A program made the position numbers and the translations under genes. From Mucilaginibacter sp. SG564 (lineage in GTDB: Bacteria > Bacteroidota > Bacteroidia > Sphingobacteriales > Sphingobacteriaceae), in assembly GCF_013149275.1 (NCBI RefSeq), contig NZ_JABGNA010000003.1, positions 514,805 to 578,804 on the forward strand: DNA of 64,000 nucleotides. The letters run 5' to 3'. Shown piece after piece: positions 28,663 to 37,407 of the stretch. The notes below the pieces were generated by a model. The model ran no database searches, was not told the origin of the DNA, and saw nothing but the letters and a program-made list of their open reading frames with translations. The first letter of the stretch is position 1, and the number at the start of each line of letters is the position of its first letter.

Positions 28663-29040
28663 ATGCATATAGATCATACCACCCTGCGTACAAAGCAACT
28701 GGAAAAAACAAAGGACTTTTTACTAAGTATTTTTGATCTGACAGAGGGTGCCCGGCCAGCTGTAATAGCCGCTAACATACCGGGCTATTGGCTGTATCAC
28801 AAGGGCTTGCCGCTTATACATCTTATTCAAAGTTCTCCTTATTACAGGCAACAACCAGATCATGCCACCGAAGCCATTGACCACACGGCGTTTTATCTGG
28901 AAAATTATGACGCCTTTAAACAAAAGCTGCTTAATCTGAGTATCCCACATTCTTTGATGGACTTGCCTGATATAGGCGAAAGGCGCATTTTTCTGCATAC
29001 CCCTACTGGTATTTTGCTCGAAACGGTCTTCAGAGATTAG
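28663..29040 (+). CDS. VOC (glyoxalase/bleomycin-resistance) superfamily protein
   Basis: About 125 residues from MHIDHTTLRTKQLEKTKDFL. A GTG start 24 bp upstream is in frame but lies right after a TTTTG motif and gives no better fit. The protein has two beta-alpha-beta-beta-beta modules: HIDHTTLRT supplies the first metal histidine, IDHTAFYLENYDAFKQKLL the second, and ILLETVFRD the C-terminal glutamate. Metal-binding residues are therefore present. It resembles lactoylglutathione lyase-like and fosfomycin-resistance-like proteins. The 3' end overlaps the convergent histidine kinase gene by 11 bp. Confidence 0.85.
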   Translation: MHIDHTTLRTKQLEKTKDFLLSIFDLTEGARPAVIAANIPGYWLYHKGLPLIHLIQSSPYYRQQPDHATEAIDHTAFYLENYDAFKQKLLNLSIPHSLMDLPDIGERRIFLHTPTGILLETVFRD

Positions 29041-30217
29041 CTGGTATTTGTAAACTAAAACAAATTTCACCTTCAGTACAGCACACGGTAAGTGTACCAT
29101 CATGCGCTTTGGCAATTTCGGAGGCAATATATAACCCAAGCCCTAATCCTTTTTGCCCAGGTTTGATATCTCCGCGCGAAAACGGTTGAAAAAGCCGCTC
29201 CATAGTTTCTTCGGATATTTGTTTGGCGGAATTTGATACTGATAAAACAAATTCATTTTCAGCGTTAAATGCTTTCACCTTAACCGGCGTGTCTTTTTCA
29301 CCATGTGTAAGGGCGTTACTCAATAAATTAGAAAATAGCTGGGCTATGCGCCTTTTGTCACAACTTACAGGCCTGGTTATATTGAATTCCGCATTGATCA
29401 TTCGATCGGGCCATATCAATTGCAGCTCGGTGAGTACTTGGTTAAGAAGGTCTGTTAAAAGTTCATCATTTTTCAGGGCCAGGGTAATCCCTCCGCCAAG
29501 CCTGCCACTTGCAAAATCAAGAATATTCTCAATCATCTCCTTCATCCGGTATGACGAATCTTGTACAATGGTAGCCAGGCGTTTGGTACGTTCATCAAGC
29601 GGCATCCGCAATAACAACTGAGCCACATTAGAAACAGCTCCAAGCGGGTTACGCAGATCATGACCGAGTATAGCGATAAACTGCTCACGCAGCTCTGCCG
29701 TCTTCAGTTCTTCCTGCAATTTCAACTCGCTTATAGCAAGCCGCTCTATCGCATCGAGGTGGAAAGAGATCAATTCGGCGAAAAGCTTAAACATGCCTAT
29801 GGTCTCCGGGTTATTTAGGCGGGCCGGTCGCGGATCAATAGCGCACAATGTGCCAAAGAAACTCCCATCTTTCAGCATAATGGGCATCGAAATATAACTT
29901 TGAATGCCGTACATGGCAGGCGTATGATGATGCGCGTACAGTTCATCATCGGTTACATGATCAATGATAACAGCCTGATGATTTTGGCGGATCTCATGAC
30001 AAATGGTGGTTTCTACCTTTAATTCACCACCGGGTTTAAGACCAAATTGTATCTCATCACGAACGGCACAGGCAATCCACCGGTATGGCGTAACGCGGGC
30101 TACGGCAGCAAAGCCCATTCCGGTAGTTCGGCAAACAACTTCTAATATGGATGATACCGCGTCTATACTGCTTACAGCTTCAATATCTGCCGTAAAATCC
30201 GTTTCAATATTTGCCAA
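29030..30217 (-). CDS. GAF-domain sensor histidine kinase
   Basis: A 395-residue cytoplasmic kinase. An N-terminal GAF domain spans about residues 20-155 (FAAVARVTPYRWIACAVRD, then YGIQSYISMPIMLKDGSFFGTLCAID). A coiled stretch leads to the dimerisation helix with the phospho-accepting His186 in LGHDLRNPLG. The ATPase part has the N box FSNLLSNALTHG and G box GLGLGLYIASEIA. There is no membrane segment, so it senses an internal signal. No response regulator is adjacent. The stop lies inside the 3' end of the VOC gene. Confidence 0.93.
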   Translation of the reverse strand: MANIETDFTADIEAVSSIDAVSSILEVVCRTTGMGFAAVARVTPYRWIACAVRDEIQFGLKPGGELKVETTICHEIRQNHQAVIIDHVTDDELYAHHHTPAMYGIQSYISMPIMLKDGSFFGTLCAIDPRPARLNNPETIGMFKLFAELISFHLDAIERLAISELKLQEELKTAELREQFIAILGHDLRNPLGAVSNVAQLLLRMPLDERTKRLATIVQDSSYRMKEMIENILDFASGRLGGGITLALKNDELLTDLLNQVLTELQLIWPDRMINAEFNITRPVSCDKRRIAQLFSNLLSNALTHGEKDTPVKVKAFNAENEFVLSVSNSAKQISEETMERLFQPFSRGDIKPGQKGLGLGLYIASEIAKAHDGTLTVCCTEGEICFSLQIPANL

Positions 30218-30357
30218 TCTATGATTTTTAACTGCGGGCTATACTACAAATTAAAATTATTATTTACAAATATAAAAAGGCAACTTTCAATACTACCCGC
30301 TATCAAAAATTACGCTATATTATACAGCTCTATATTATTAAACAGCTTTACTATCCC

Positions 30358-30780
30358 ATGCAAATACACCAGCAAATGCTCCTGCTCAAAGAACGAAAAA
30401 GAGGCTTTCACTTGATCACCACTGAAGTTGTACACGCGTTGCCGCAATTGGGGCAAATTAAAACCGGTATCATGCAGGTTTTTATCCAACATACCTCGGC
30501 ATCGTTAACTATTAATGAAAATGCCGACCCCACAGTAAGGCGCGATTTTGAAATGTATTTTAGCAAAACTGTTCCCGAAAACGACCCGGATTATCATCAT
30601 AACGATGAAGGCCCCGATGATATGCCGGCGCACTTAAAAGCTGCTTTACTGGGTAGCTCTGTTATGATCCCTATCCGTAATGGCAGATTGGCATTAGGTA
30701 TGTGGCAGGGTATTTACTTGTGCGAACACCGCAATTACGGCGGCCAGCGCAACCTCATTATTACCGCCTGGGGCGAATAA
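30358..30780 (+). CDS. YjbQ/UPF0047 family protein
   Basis: A 140-residue small protein of the YjbQ (UPF0047) family. GFHLITTEVVHALPQL, the conserved HTSASLTINENADPTVRRDFEMYF with its conserved histidine, and the C-terminal GMWQGIYLCEHRNYGGQRNLIITAWGE are nearly diagnostic. Members are annotated as secondary thiamine-phosphate synthase enzymes, and YjbQ of E. coli has weak thiamin phosphate synthase activity. The true role is not certain. It is a single gene, not in a thiamine operon. Confidence 0.9.
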   Translation: MQIHQQMLLLKERKRGFHLITTEVVHALPQLGQIKTGIMQVFIQHTSASLTINENADPTVRRDFEMYFSKTVPENDPDYHHNDEGPDDMPAHLKAALLGSSVMIPIRNGRLALGMWQGIYLCEHRNYGGQRNLIITAWGE

Positions 30781-30926
30781 ACACTATTTTTATAATTAAC
30801 TATCATCCGGTTAATATTTTTATTTTATATATTATTTAACCCTGCGTATTTTATTTCGTATACATTGTATTTAAATCATTGATCTCAAAGCCACCACGAG
30901 TGGTTGGTTAATATAATGTCTGCTTA

Positions 30927-32795
30927 ATGCCAAAACGCGTCTTCTTTTTTATACCCTTATTGTTTATCGCTATATGTTGTTATAGTCAGGTAAAGGATAT
31001 TGTTAAAATTAAAGAAACCCTGCCCCATATTACCGATAGTATTAAATATGCCGATGCGCTTAACCGCCTGGGAATATTAATGTATGAAAGTGATCTCGAC
31101 AGCACCTTTTATTATGCTAAACGTGCCCGGGCCATTTCTGAGCGGTTAAAATACCGGCAGGGCATTGCCGATGCATTAAACACACTTGGGATAGTTTATG
31201 ACCTCAGGGGCAATCTTCAATTATCATTGCGTTATTATAATGATGCCCATAATCATTACATGACTATAAAAGATTCAGCCAATGTAGTGCAGACCCTCAT
31301 GAATATTGGTCTTGTTTTTAGTGAAAACAACGAAGAGAAAAAATCCATACAAATATTCAAAAGAGCTATAAACCTGGGCAATAACCTCAAAAAGGATTCG
31401 ATCATGTCTCTTGTGCTTTGTGATTATTTACTGTTATATCAAAATCATATCCCAAAAGATTCCATCCCGATTTACTTAACTAAAGCCAGGCAAATAGCTA
31501 CTAAGTATAATGACCACCGGTCGCTTTTGGTTACCGACCAGATACAGGCACAGCTTTATTTAAAGAACAAGCAGCGCGAAAAAGGGATCAGCCTGCTGGA
31601 AAAAACAGCCGCTGAAGGTATCGCCATGAACCTGAATTATCTGAGCCTCGATATTATCCAGACCCTTGGTGACTTATACAATAATACGGATACTGCTAAG
31701 GCAATTGCCCATTACAAACAAGGGCTCGCTATCGCTGACGCAAGGGGCTATCATATGTATCAAAAGATATTTGGTAAGCACCTATACGATATATACATAT
31801 CCCGTAACCAACTCCCCGAAGTTCAGCACTATGGCGAAAAACTGCTTAAACTCTACGAGGATGAAGAGCAATTCAACAATACCTCGGGTTTTGATTATAT
31901 TGATTATGCCTTAAAAGACCAACAATTGGAGGCCATAACCATCAGAAGTAAAAACCGGCAGATAGTAGCCATTATATTGGGTGTACTTTTTTTACTAACC
32001 GTAGTGACCGTACTTTTCATTTATCGTTTATACCGCCTGAAAAAGAAACACGCGGGAACACTCGAAGCACTCAATCGGTCGGTACTGTTACGTAACGAAA
32101 AGCTGGAGATAGACCATGAATTCAATAACCGCCTGGTATCTATCCTGGCTCATGATTTCAGACAACCGATAGGCACACTTAAAACTTTGGCCGCGGTTTT
32201 AAAAGATACCGACGCCTTAACCCGCGATGAGCTGATGGAACTGGTTGATACGATGGAACATTCCTCTACCATCTCGCTCGAAATATTCGAGAATATTTTG
32301 CAGTGGATCAAACAACAGCTTTCTGGCTTTAGCTATGAGCCACAACCCCTAAAACTAAAAGAACTGATTGATGAGGCGCTGCAACCTTTTGACCTTATAG
32401 GGGGAGAATATCAGCTTAAATTCCTGAACCACATAGATAGCGATATTGTGATACATGCCGATAAAGAACTTGTACAATTTATTCACCGCAACTTTATACA
32501 TAACGCCATCAAGTTTTCTCCCCGTCATTCCACAATATCCATTTCGGCATCGGCGCACTCTGGCGAAACTACACTTTGTATACTGGATGAGGGCAATGGC
32601 ATTTCCCCGGAAAAAATGACCTCGATATTCAACTTCAAGGCTACTATGCATTACAGCAACGAAAAAGAAAAGGGTGCCGGCGTAGCCCTGATGATCTGCA
32701 AAGATTTTATCGAAAAAATGAGCGGCCGCATCTGGGTAGAAAATGGCAATCAAAAAGGCGCTGCGTTTTGCTACTCCCTACCCAGTTTGAAATAA
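30927..32795 (+). CDS. Tetratricopeptide-repeat sensor histidine kinase
   Basis: A 622-residue membrane kinase of a type common in Bacteroidota. A signal-like N-terminus (MPKRVFFFIPLLFIAICCYS) precedes about 320 periplasmic residues with TPR pairs (for example ADALNTLGIVYDLRGNLQLSLRYYNDA). A membrane segment lies at about 346-366. The histidine kinase core follows, with the phosphoacceptor His409 in LAHDFRQPIG, an N box in IHRNFIHNAIKFSPRH, and G boxes DEGNGISPEKM and EKGAGVALMICKDF. It lacks a receiver domain. The response regulator must be elsewhere. The gene is alone, 146 bp after YjbQ. Confidence 0.92.
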   Translation: MPKRVFFFIPLLFIAICCYSQVKDIVKIKETLPHITDSIKYADALNRLGILMYESDLDSTFYYAKRARAISERLKYRQGIADALNTLGIVYDLRGNLQLSLRYYNDAHNHYMTIKDSANVVQTLMNIGLVFSENNEEKKSIQIFKRAINLGNNLKKDSIMSLVLCDYLLLYQNHIPKDSIPIYLTKARQIATKYNDHRSLLVTDQIQAQLYLKNKQREKGISLLEKTAAEGIAMNLNYLSLDIIQTLGDLYNNTDTAKAIAHYKQGLAIADARGYHMYQKIFGKHLYDIYISRNQLPEVQHYGEKLLKLYEDEEQFNNTSGFDYIDYALKDQQLEAITIRSKNRQIVAIILGVLFLLTVVTVLFIYRLYRLKKKHAGTLEALNRSVLLRNEKLEIDHEFNNRLVSILAHDFRQPIGTLKTLAAVLKDTDALTRDELMELVDTMEHSSTISLEIFENILQWIKQQLSGFSYEPQPLKLKELIDEALQPFDLIGGEYQLKFLNHIDSDIVIHADKELVQFIHRNFIHNAIKFSPRHSTISISASAHSGETTLCILDEGNGISPEKMTSIFNFKATMHYSNEKEKGAGVALMICKDFIEKMSGRIWVENGNQKGAAFCYSLPSLK

Positions 32796-32949
32796 TCTCT
32801 CAAAAACTTTTTAAACCTTAAATTTTAACACTTTTCAGAGCAAAAACGGCCTAAAAAAGCTTTAAAATTGATATAAAAACATCGACTTTAACAAATTAAA
32901 AGGCGATTTTATGCTGTTTTAAAAACTTTAAAAAGTATGAAAAGCTGAT

Positions 32950-33009
32950 ATGGCCACCTTGAAATTACAAAACGAGTTTTTTGACCGGGTTGATAAGCTG
33001 AATAAATAG
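32950..33009 (+). other. Tiny open frame of 19 codons, probably not a gene
   Basis: ATG to TAG with 19 sense codons (MATLKLQNEFFDRVDKLNK) in the 428-bp gap between the TPR kinase and the convergent DUF2027 gene. It may be a degraded 5' fragment of a gene or chance. No promoter or family is visible. Confidence 0.2.
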
Positions 33010-33053
33010 ATTTTGAGCTTTGAGTTCAGAGTTTTGAGTCTCGGGTTTAACAT

Positions 33054-33077
33054 CAGGGTCCTCTCCGAGAGACCCTG
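33054..33077. repeat. Hairpin repeat CAGGGTC/GACCCTG
   Basis: The inverted repeat CAGGGTC...GACCCTG encloses CTCTCCGAGA. It is part of a repeat-rich, gene-free stretch (32796-33222) that also holds several TTTGAGT-like copies. Function unknown; typical of intergenic REP-like elements. Confidence 0.55.
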
Positions 33078-33131
33078 CGGGGACGGAATAAATAAGTGGT
33101 GAGTGTCAGTTTTGAGTAGTAAGTTTTTAAA

Positions 33132-33173
33132 AACTTCGCCGTCGCTCGGCTCCAGCCGAGTGATGGCGGAGTT
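33132..33173. repeat. Imperfect hairpin with CTCGGCT/AGCCGAG core
   Basis: An imperfect stem of about 20 bp pairs the region AACTTCGCCGTCGCTCGGCT with its 3' partner ending in GGCGGAGTT. It lies 50 bp from the 3' end of the DUF2027 gene and could terminate transcription of either strand. It looks like a dispersed REP-type element. Confidence 0.6.
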
Positions 33174-33222
33174 CTATTCTGTTGACTTCAAACTCACCAT
33201 TCAAAACTGGCAACTAAATCAC

Positions 33223-34170
33223 CTACTTTAATATCACCCTAGTAGCGCCGTAGCCAAATTTTTCTTTACGGGCATCCATAAAGGTTTGTACTTTGGGGTG
33301 CTTGCCCAAGGCTTTATGCAGTTCGTTGCGCAGTACACCATTGCCGGCTCCATGGATAAATACCATATCGGGTAGTTGATGTACGATGGCAGCATCAAGC
33401 GTTTTATGAAAGTGCGCCAGTTGTATGTTCAGCATTTCGCTGTTTTGCAAAAACTGGTGATCATCACGCAACTTTTCGATATGAAGGTCCACCTCATTGG
33501 CCGGTTTATCCAATACTACTTTCTCTTCGGGCGATTTAAAAAAACTTTCCTTCAGCTTTTGCGCGTCGATCACCAGGTCGGGTTCATCCAGGCGAATAAG
33601 CCAGCCGGCATCTTTTAACAATGGGATCTGCTTTTTTGTGGTCGAAAAATCTTTAGCCTTAAATTTTTCGCGCAATGCCATTGGCACAGGTGGTTCTATA
33701 TTTTGTTTAGTGCTGTAAATCACGTTAAAAATAAAGGTGGGCCACAATTGCAGATCGGCCAATTGAGCCGAGTATATCTTCACTGCCGACTGCGGAGCTA
33801 CAACTTCAGCAAATTCACCTTTAAACACTTGTTGCTTTTCGGTGGTGAGCGCCGCCAGCAATTGGAACGAGGTAGTATTCACCAAATGAAAATGCACAAC
33901 AGAATTGGCTTTAGCATCGGTAACCACACCCAGATAGATCCCCTTTTTTTCAAATTCGCCCACGGGTATTGTAGCTTCATTATCAGTAGCGGCCTTTTTT
34001 GCCCCGGCAGGTTCATAACCATGTACCGAGGTAACCTTACTGGCCAGCACGGGTATCTCAAACTCATCCTCGCCGGTAACCCCTATCATCTGGTCGTCAA
34101 TAATACGGGTTACAAAGCCCTCCATTTTTTCGTCAACAAAGCGCACAAAGTCGCCCAATTTATATTTCAT
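33223..34170 (-). CDS. DUF2027 and Smr domain protein
   Basis: A 315-residue protein. The N-terminal 60 residues (MKYKLGDFVRFVDEKMEGFVTRIIDDQMIGV) form an SH3-like KOW/MutS-related barrel, and the middle is the DUF2027 domain. The C-terminal 90 residues are an Smr domain (VDLHIEKL near residue 227, HGAGNGVLRNELHKAL near residue 270). Smr domains nick or cleave nucleic acids. The ...VDLH... and HGxGxGxLR motifs that carry the activity are intact. This domain combination is common in Bacteroidota and likely involved in RNA or DNA quality control, but its exact role is unknown. Confidence 0.85.
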   Translation of the reverse strand: MKYKLGDFVRFVDEKMEGFVTRIIDDQMIGVTGEDEFEIPVLASKVTSVHGYEPAGAKKAATDNEATIPVGEFEKKGIYLGVVTDAKANSVVHFHLVNTTSFQLLAALTTEKQQVFKGEFAEVVAPQSAVKIYSAQLADLQLWPTFIFNVIYSTKQNIEPPVPMALREKFKAKDFSTTKKQIPLLKDAGWLIRLDEPDLVIDAQKLKESFFKSPEEKVVLDKPANEVDLHIEKLRDDHQFLQNSEMLNIQLAHFHKTLDAAIVHQLPDMVFIHGAGNGVLRNELHKALGKHPKVQTFMDARKEKFGYGATRVILK

Positions 34171-34313
34171 AACTGTATATGTCTGGCTGTAAAGTTACTT
34201 TATATCTGCAAATAGGTATATAAATAAAATTGTGACGTAATATTGCATTGAGTCTAAACAATTTGGCCTTTTCATAGTTGAATTACCGCAGCACACTTAT
34301 CTTATAATTTATC

Positions 34314-34820
34314 ATGGATAATTTAAACACCAAACCTTTAGATACCAGCTTGTTAAAGCAGGTATTTGTACACAATCTTAACCGCATATATTTTGGCAAG
34401 CGCTACCTGGACAATAATTTGGAACACCTGATCAAACTGGCATCGTTCACTGCGCTGGAACAAGCCATACAGGAGTTTTGGGACGATATCAAAAAGCAGA
34501 TAGCCCGAATGGACGAAATATATAAACTGATCAACGAAACCCCGTCCGACAAAAATTGCAACCCCATCAAATCAATCATCAGGGATGAATTTTGCCTTGA
34601 TGAAAAGCAGGCAATGTCAATCCTGGGCGATATGGACCTCATCATGTACCTGCAATTACTGGAACATATCAACATCACTTCCTGCCGTATGCTCATGATG
34701 GTGGCTAAATTGCTAAATTATGATGACGCCAAACAATTGCTTACCGAATGTTTCGATGAATCTATCGATAATGACCAGCTTTTTATGCTGATATCGAAGG
34801 AATACCTTACAGAAAACTGA
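34314..34820 (+). CDS. Ferritin-like DUF892 (YciE/YciF type) protein
   Basis: A 168-residue all-helical protein. LKQVFVHNLNRIYFGKRYLDNNLEHLIKLA and the helix LEQAIQEFWDDIKKQIARMDEIYKLI are the typical DUF892 start and second helix. The third segment holds a cysteine near the usual conserved C. Helices three and four carry the residues expected for a diiron fold, although the exact ligand set is not obvious. Relatives are stress-induced in enterobacteria (YciE, YciF). It lies divergent from the DUF2027 gene, 143 bp away. Confidence 0.72.
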   Translation: MDNLNTKPLDTSLLKQVFVHNLNRIYFGKRYLDNNLEHLIKLASFTALEQAIQEFWDDIKKQIARMDEIYKLINETPSDKNCNPIKSIIRDEFCLDEKQAMSILGDMDLIMYLQLLEHINITSCRMLMMVAKLLNYDDAKQLLTECFDESIDNDQLFMLISKEYLTEN

Positions 34821-34855
34821 AAGAAGCTGAAAGCAGACACACAAACTTATTTCAC

Positions 34856-34887
34856 GCGTCATTGTCACGCTACGCTTGCAATGACGC
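34856..34887. repeat. Intergenic inverted repeat GCGTCATTG/CAATGACGC
   Basis: A 9-bp perfect inverted repeat separated by 14 bp lies 36 bp after the DUF892 stop and is followed on the plus strand by a T-rich run. It may terminate the DUF892 gene. This type (cgtcattg...caatgacg) is a common dispersed element in Bacteroidota. Confidence 0.6.
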
Positions 34888-35029
34888 TATTTTTTTGATT
34901 TTTACCCTCTTTACAAGGTTGACATGCTTAGCTATGTGGGGGCTCCTATATAAGTTTTGACGGCCTCACACGATCAACTCAATAGATTCATGACAATTTA
35001 ATCCCACATGAATTGGATATTACAAAAAA

Positions 35030-35055
35030 AGCCATCCGCACAAAGGCGAATGGCT
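35030..35055 (-). terminator. Minus-strand terminator-like hairpin
   Basis: The imperfect 10-bp stem AGCCATCCGC/GCGAATGGCT is followed on the minus strand by a run of seven T. It lies in the 472-bp gap between the DUF892 and M1 peptidase genes, where no minus-strand gene is seen upstream. The remainder of the gap is AT-rich with no gene. Confidence 0.45.
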
Positions 35056-35292
35056 CAAATATTAGTTATTTAATACCCCTATTAAAATAACTTAAGCAAA
35101 GTAAAAAAATATATCCCACCCACGCAACCGATTTAGTGTGAAATTCACCTTTGTTACAAATTTGTTACGAAATCATAAATAATGGGTCCCGCCCCATTTA
35201 CAGGTCATGTATACCCACATATTAAATTCATGATAATCGCTTATTAATTATCAATTGATTTACATTAATTTGCATTTGAATTAACTAACAAC

Positions 35293-37170
35293 ATGATCAA
35301 ATCTTTACTTTTATCGGCCTTTGCCTGCCTGATGCTGGCACAGGCGCAGGCGCAAAATTTGTATATGCCGCGCGATATACAACAAGCCTACAAAAACGGT
35401 ACCCGTGCCGCCGACGGTAAACCCGGAAAAAACTACTGGCAAAATTATGGCCGGTACAACATCACCATTACCGCCCTGCCACCCAGTCGCGACATCAAGG
35501 GAACTGAGGAGATCGCCTACATCAATAACAGCCCGGATACCTTGAAATCGCTTAATATGAAACTCATATTAAACATTCACAAACCCGGTGCCGCCCGTAT
35601 GGGTAATGCCCAGCCCGATTATTTAACTCCGGGCGTGCAAATAGATACCTTCCTGATCAACGGAAAAGCTAAAAAGGTAAACAATGCCATAGCCTCTACC
35701 AACCAGATGGTGGGTTTACTAAAACCATTGATGCCGCACGATTCGGTTAAACTGCACATTGCATGGCATTTTCAGATCTCGAAAGAGAGTGGCCGTGAAG
35801 GGATGATCGACTCCACAACGTATTACCTCGCATACTTCTATCCACGGGTATCTGTTTATGACGATTATAATGGCTGGGACAGGCTCCCGTTTTTAGATGC
35901 CCAAGAGTTTTATAACGACTTTAACGACTATACACTGCAGGTAAAAGCGCCGAAAAACTATATAGTTTGGGCCACCGGAACTTTGCAAAACCCCAACCAG
36001 GTGCTGCAGCCCGAGTATGCCAAACGTTTGCAGGCATCCATGACCAGTGATTCCACCATTCATGTAGCTACAGCCGCCGACCTGGCCTCAAAAAACATCA
36101 CCGCCCAAAACGACGTCAATACCTGGGTATGGAAAGCAAACGACATCAGCGATATGGCCGTTGGCATAAGCGATCATTACGTTTGGGATGCAGCCAGTAC
36201 CATTGTTGACGATGCCACCCAGCGCAGGGCCAGCATGCAGGCCGCGTTTTTAGATAATGCCGAAGATTTTCATCATGCCGTGCAAAATGGCCGCAACTCC
36301 TTAAGCTGGCTATCACGCAACTGGCCAGGCGTACCTTATCCGTTCCCTAAAATGACCTCATTTCAGGGCTTTGCCGATATGGAATACCCCATGATGGTGA
36401 ACGATAGCCATAACGCCGATATCCACTTCTCGCAATTTGTACAGGATCACGAGATAGCACATACTTATTTCCCTTTCTATATGGGTATTAATGAAAGCCG
36501 TTACGCCTTTATGGACGAAGGCTGGGCCACTACTTTTGAGCGCCTGATAGGCGCTGCCGAAGTTGGCCAGGAAAAAGCTGACGCCCTTTATAAGAGCTTC
36601 CGGGTGGAAAGATGGATAGGTGATGTATCAACAGCCGAAGATCTGCCCGTTATAACCCCATCAAGCGAGTTAAGGGGCGGCTATGGTAATAACTCCTATG
36701 GCAAACCATCCTTAAGCTATTTCGCGTTAAAAGATATGCTGGGCGATGCCCTGTTTAAAAAATCGCTGCACGGGTATATGGACCGCTGGCATGGCAAACA
36801 TCCTATTCCATGGGATTATTTTAACTCCATGAGCAATGTATCGGGCCGTAACCTGAACTGGTTTTTTAATAACTGGTTTTTTACTAACTACTATATCGAC
36901 CTGGCCTTGCAAAACATCAGCAAAGCAAATGGCGGTTATACCGCGTCGATCAAAAACATTGGCGGCTTTGCCGTTCCGTTTGATGTAAAAATAACTTATG
37001 CCGATGGCACAACCGAAAGCATACACCAAACGCCAGGTGTTTGGGAGAAAAACCAAAAACAGATCAGTGTAAACATCAAAACCGCCAAAACCATTAAATC
37101 GGCCGAACTGGATGGTGGTATATTTATGGATGCCGATGTAAGCAACAATAAATTTGAGGTGAAGAATTAA
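35293..37170 (+). CDS. M1 family metallopeptidase (secreted)
   Basis: A 625-residue zinc peptidase with a signal peptide (cleavage in AQAQAQ). The N-terminal beta-rich domain is followed by a thermolysin-like catalytic domain with the zinc motif HEIAH (His386 to His390) and the downstream glutamate in DEGWATTF at about residue 409, giving the M1 HExxH-x18-E pattern. The GxMEN-type exopeptidase loop is represented by GFADMEYPMM, close to the consensus. It likely trims peptides in the periplasm or on the outer surface. It has no type IX sorting tail. It ends at a repeat and a bidirectional terminator. Confidence 0.92.
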   Translation: MIKSLLLSAFACLMLAQAQAQNLYMPRDIQQAYKNGTRAADGKPGKNYWQNYGRYNITITALPPSRDIKGTEEIAYINNSPDTLKSLNMKLILNIHKPGAARMGNAQPDYLTPGVQIDTFLINGKAKKVNNAIASTNQMVGLLKPLMPHDSVKLHIAWHFQISKESGREGMIDSTTYYLAYFYPRVSVYDDYNGWDRLPFLDAQEFYNDFNDYTLQVKAPKNYIVWATGTLQNPNQVLQPEYAKRLQASMTSDSTIHVATAADLASKNITAQNDVNTWVWKANDISDMAVGISDHYVWDAASTIVDDATQRRASMQAAFLDNAEDFHHAVQNGRNSLSWLSRNWPGVPYPFPKMTSFQGFADMEYPMMVNDSHNADIHFSQFVQDHEIAHTYFPFYMGINESRYAFMDEGWATTFERLIGAAEVGQEKADALYKSFRVERWIGDVSTAEDLPVITPSSELRGGYGNNSYGKPSLSYFALKDMLGDALFKKSLHGYMDRWHGKHPIPWDYFNSMSNVSGRNLNWFFNNWFFTNYYIDLALQNISKANGGYTASIKNIGGFAVPFDVKITYADGTTESIHQTPGVWEKNQKQISVNIKTAKTIKSAELDGGIFMDADVSNNKFEVKN

Positions 37171-37180
37171 GCATTGGTTG

Positions 37181-37292
37181 AAAAAACACACGTTGTCATT
37201 TCGACCGGAGGGAGAAATCTTATACAAGAGGCCTGTCCTGGCGCATAAGATCTCTCCTCGTACCTCGTTCGAGATGACAACGTGTGTTTTTT
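37181..37292. repeat. Long imperfect inverted repeat (REP-like)
   Basis: Outer arms of 19 bp (37181-37199 and 37274-37292) are exactly complementary. Inner arms (TTTCGACCGGAGGGAGAAATCTT and its partner) are imperfect. The GTCATTTCGACCG...GAGATGAC motif is a dispersed intergenic type in Bacteroidota. It lies 10 bp after the M1 peptidase stop and can form a large hairpin in the mRNA. Confidence 0.8.
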
Positions 37293-37345
37293 ACTTCGTT
37301 TATGTTTTTATTCCATTCATATTTTATCAACTATTGTTAAAATAG

Positions 37346-37395
37346 CTATACCATAAAAAAAGCCCGGCGTTTGCCGGGCTTTTTTTATGGTATAG
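37346..37395. terminator. Bidirectional terminator, perfect 23-bp stem
   Basis: A 23-bp perfect inverted repeat with a GTTT loop has the core AAAAAAAGCCCGGC / GCCGGGCTTTTTTT. A-runs and T-runs flank the GC core on both sides, so it works for the plus-strand M1 gene and the minus-strand YtxH gene, which converge here. Confidence 0.92.
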
Positions 37396-37407
37396 TAGTC
37401 CTAAAAA

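Noticed and set aside
29030..30217. Phytochrome or hybrid two-component system
   Set aside because: The GAF domain lacks a bilin-binding cysteine context and no receiver domain is present. It is a simple GAF histidine kinase.
32950..33009. 19-codon reading frame as a small gene
   Set aside because: There is no promoter, family similarity or ribosome site. It is listed only as a weak 'other' feature.
33010..33120. Functional promoter or gene in the TTTGAGT-rich intergenic stretch
   Set aside because: The repeated TTTGAGT words look like low-complexity repeat sequence and do not align with a start codon.
37181..37292. Insertion sequence ends
   Set aside because: The inverted repeat has no transposase, no target duplication and matches dispersed REP-like intergenic elements.
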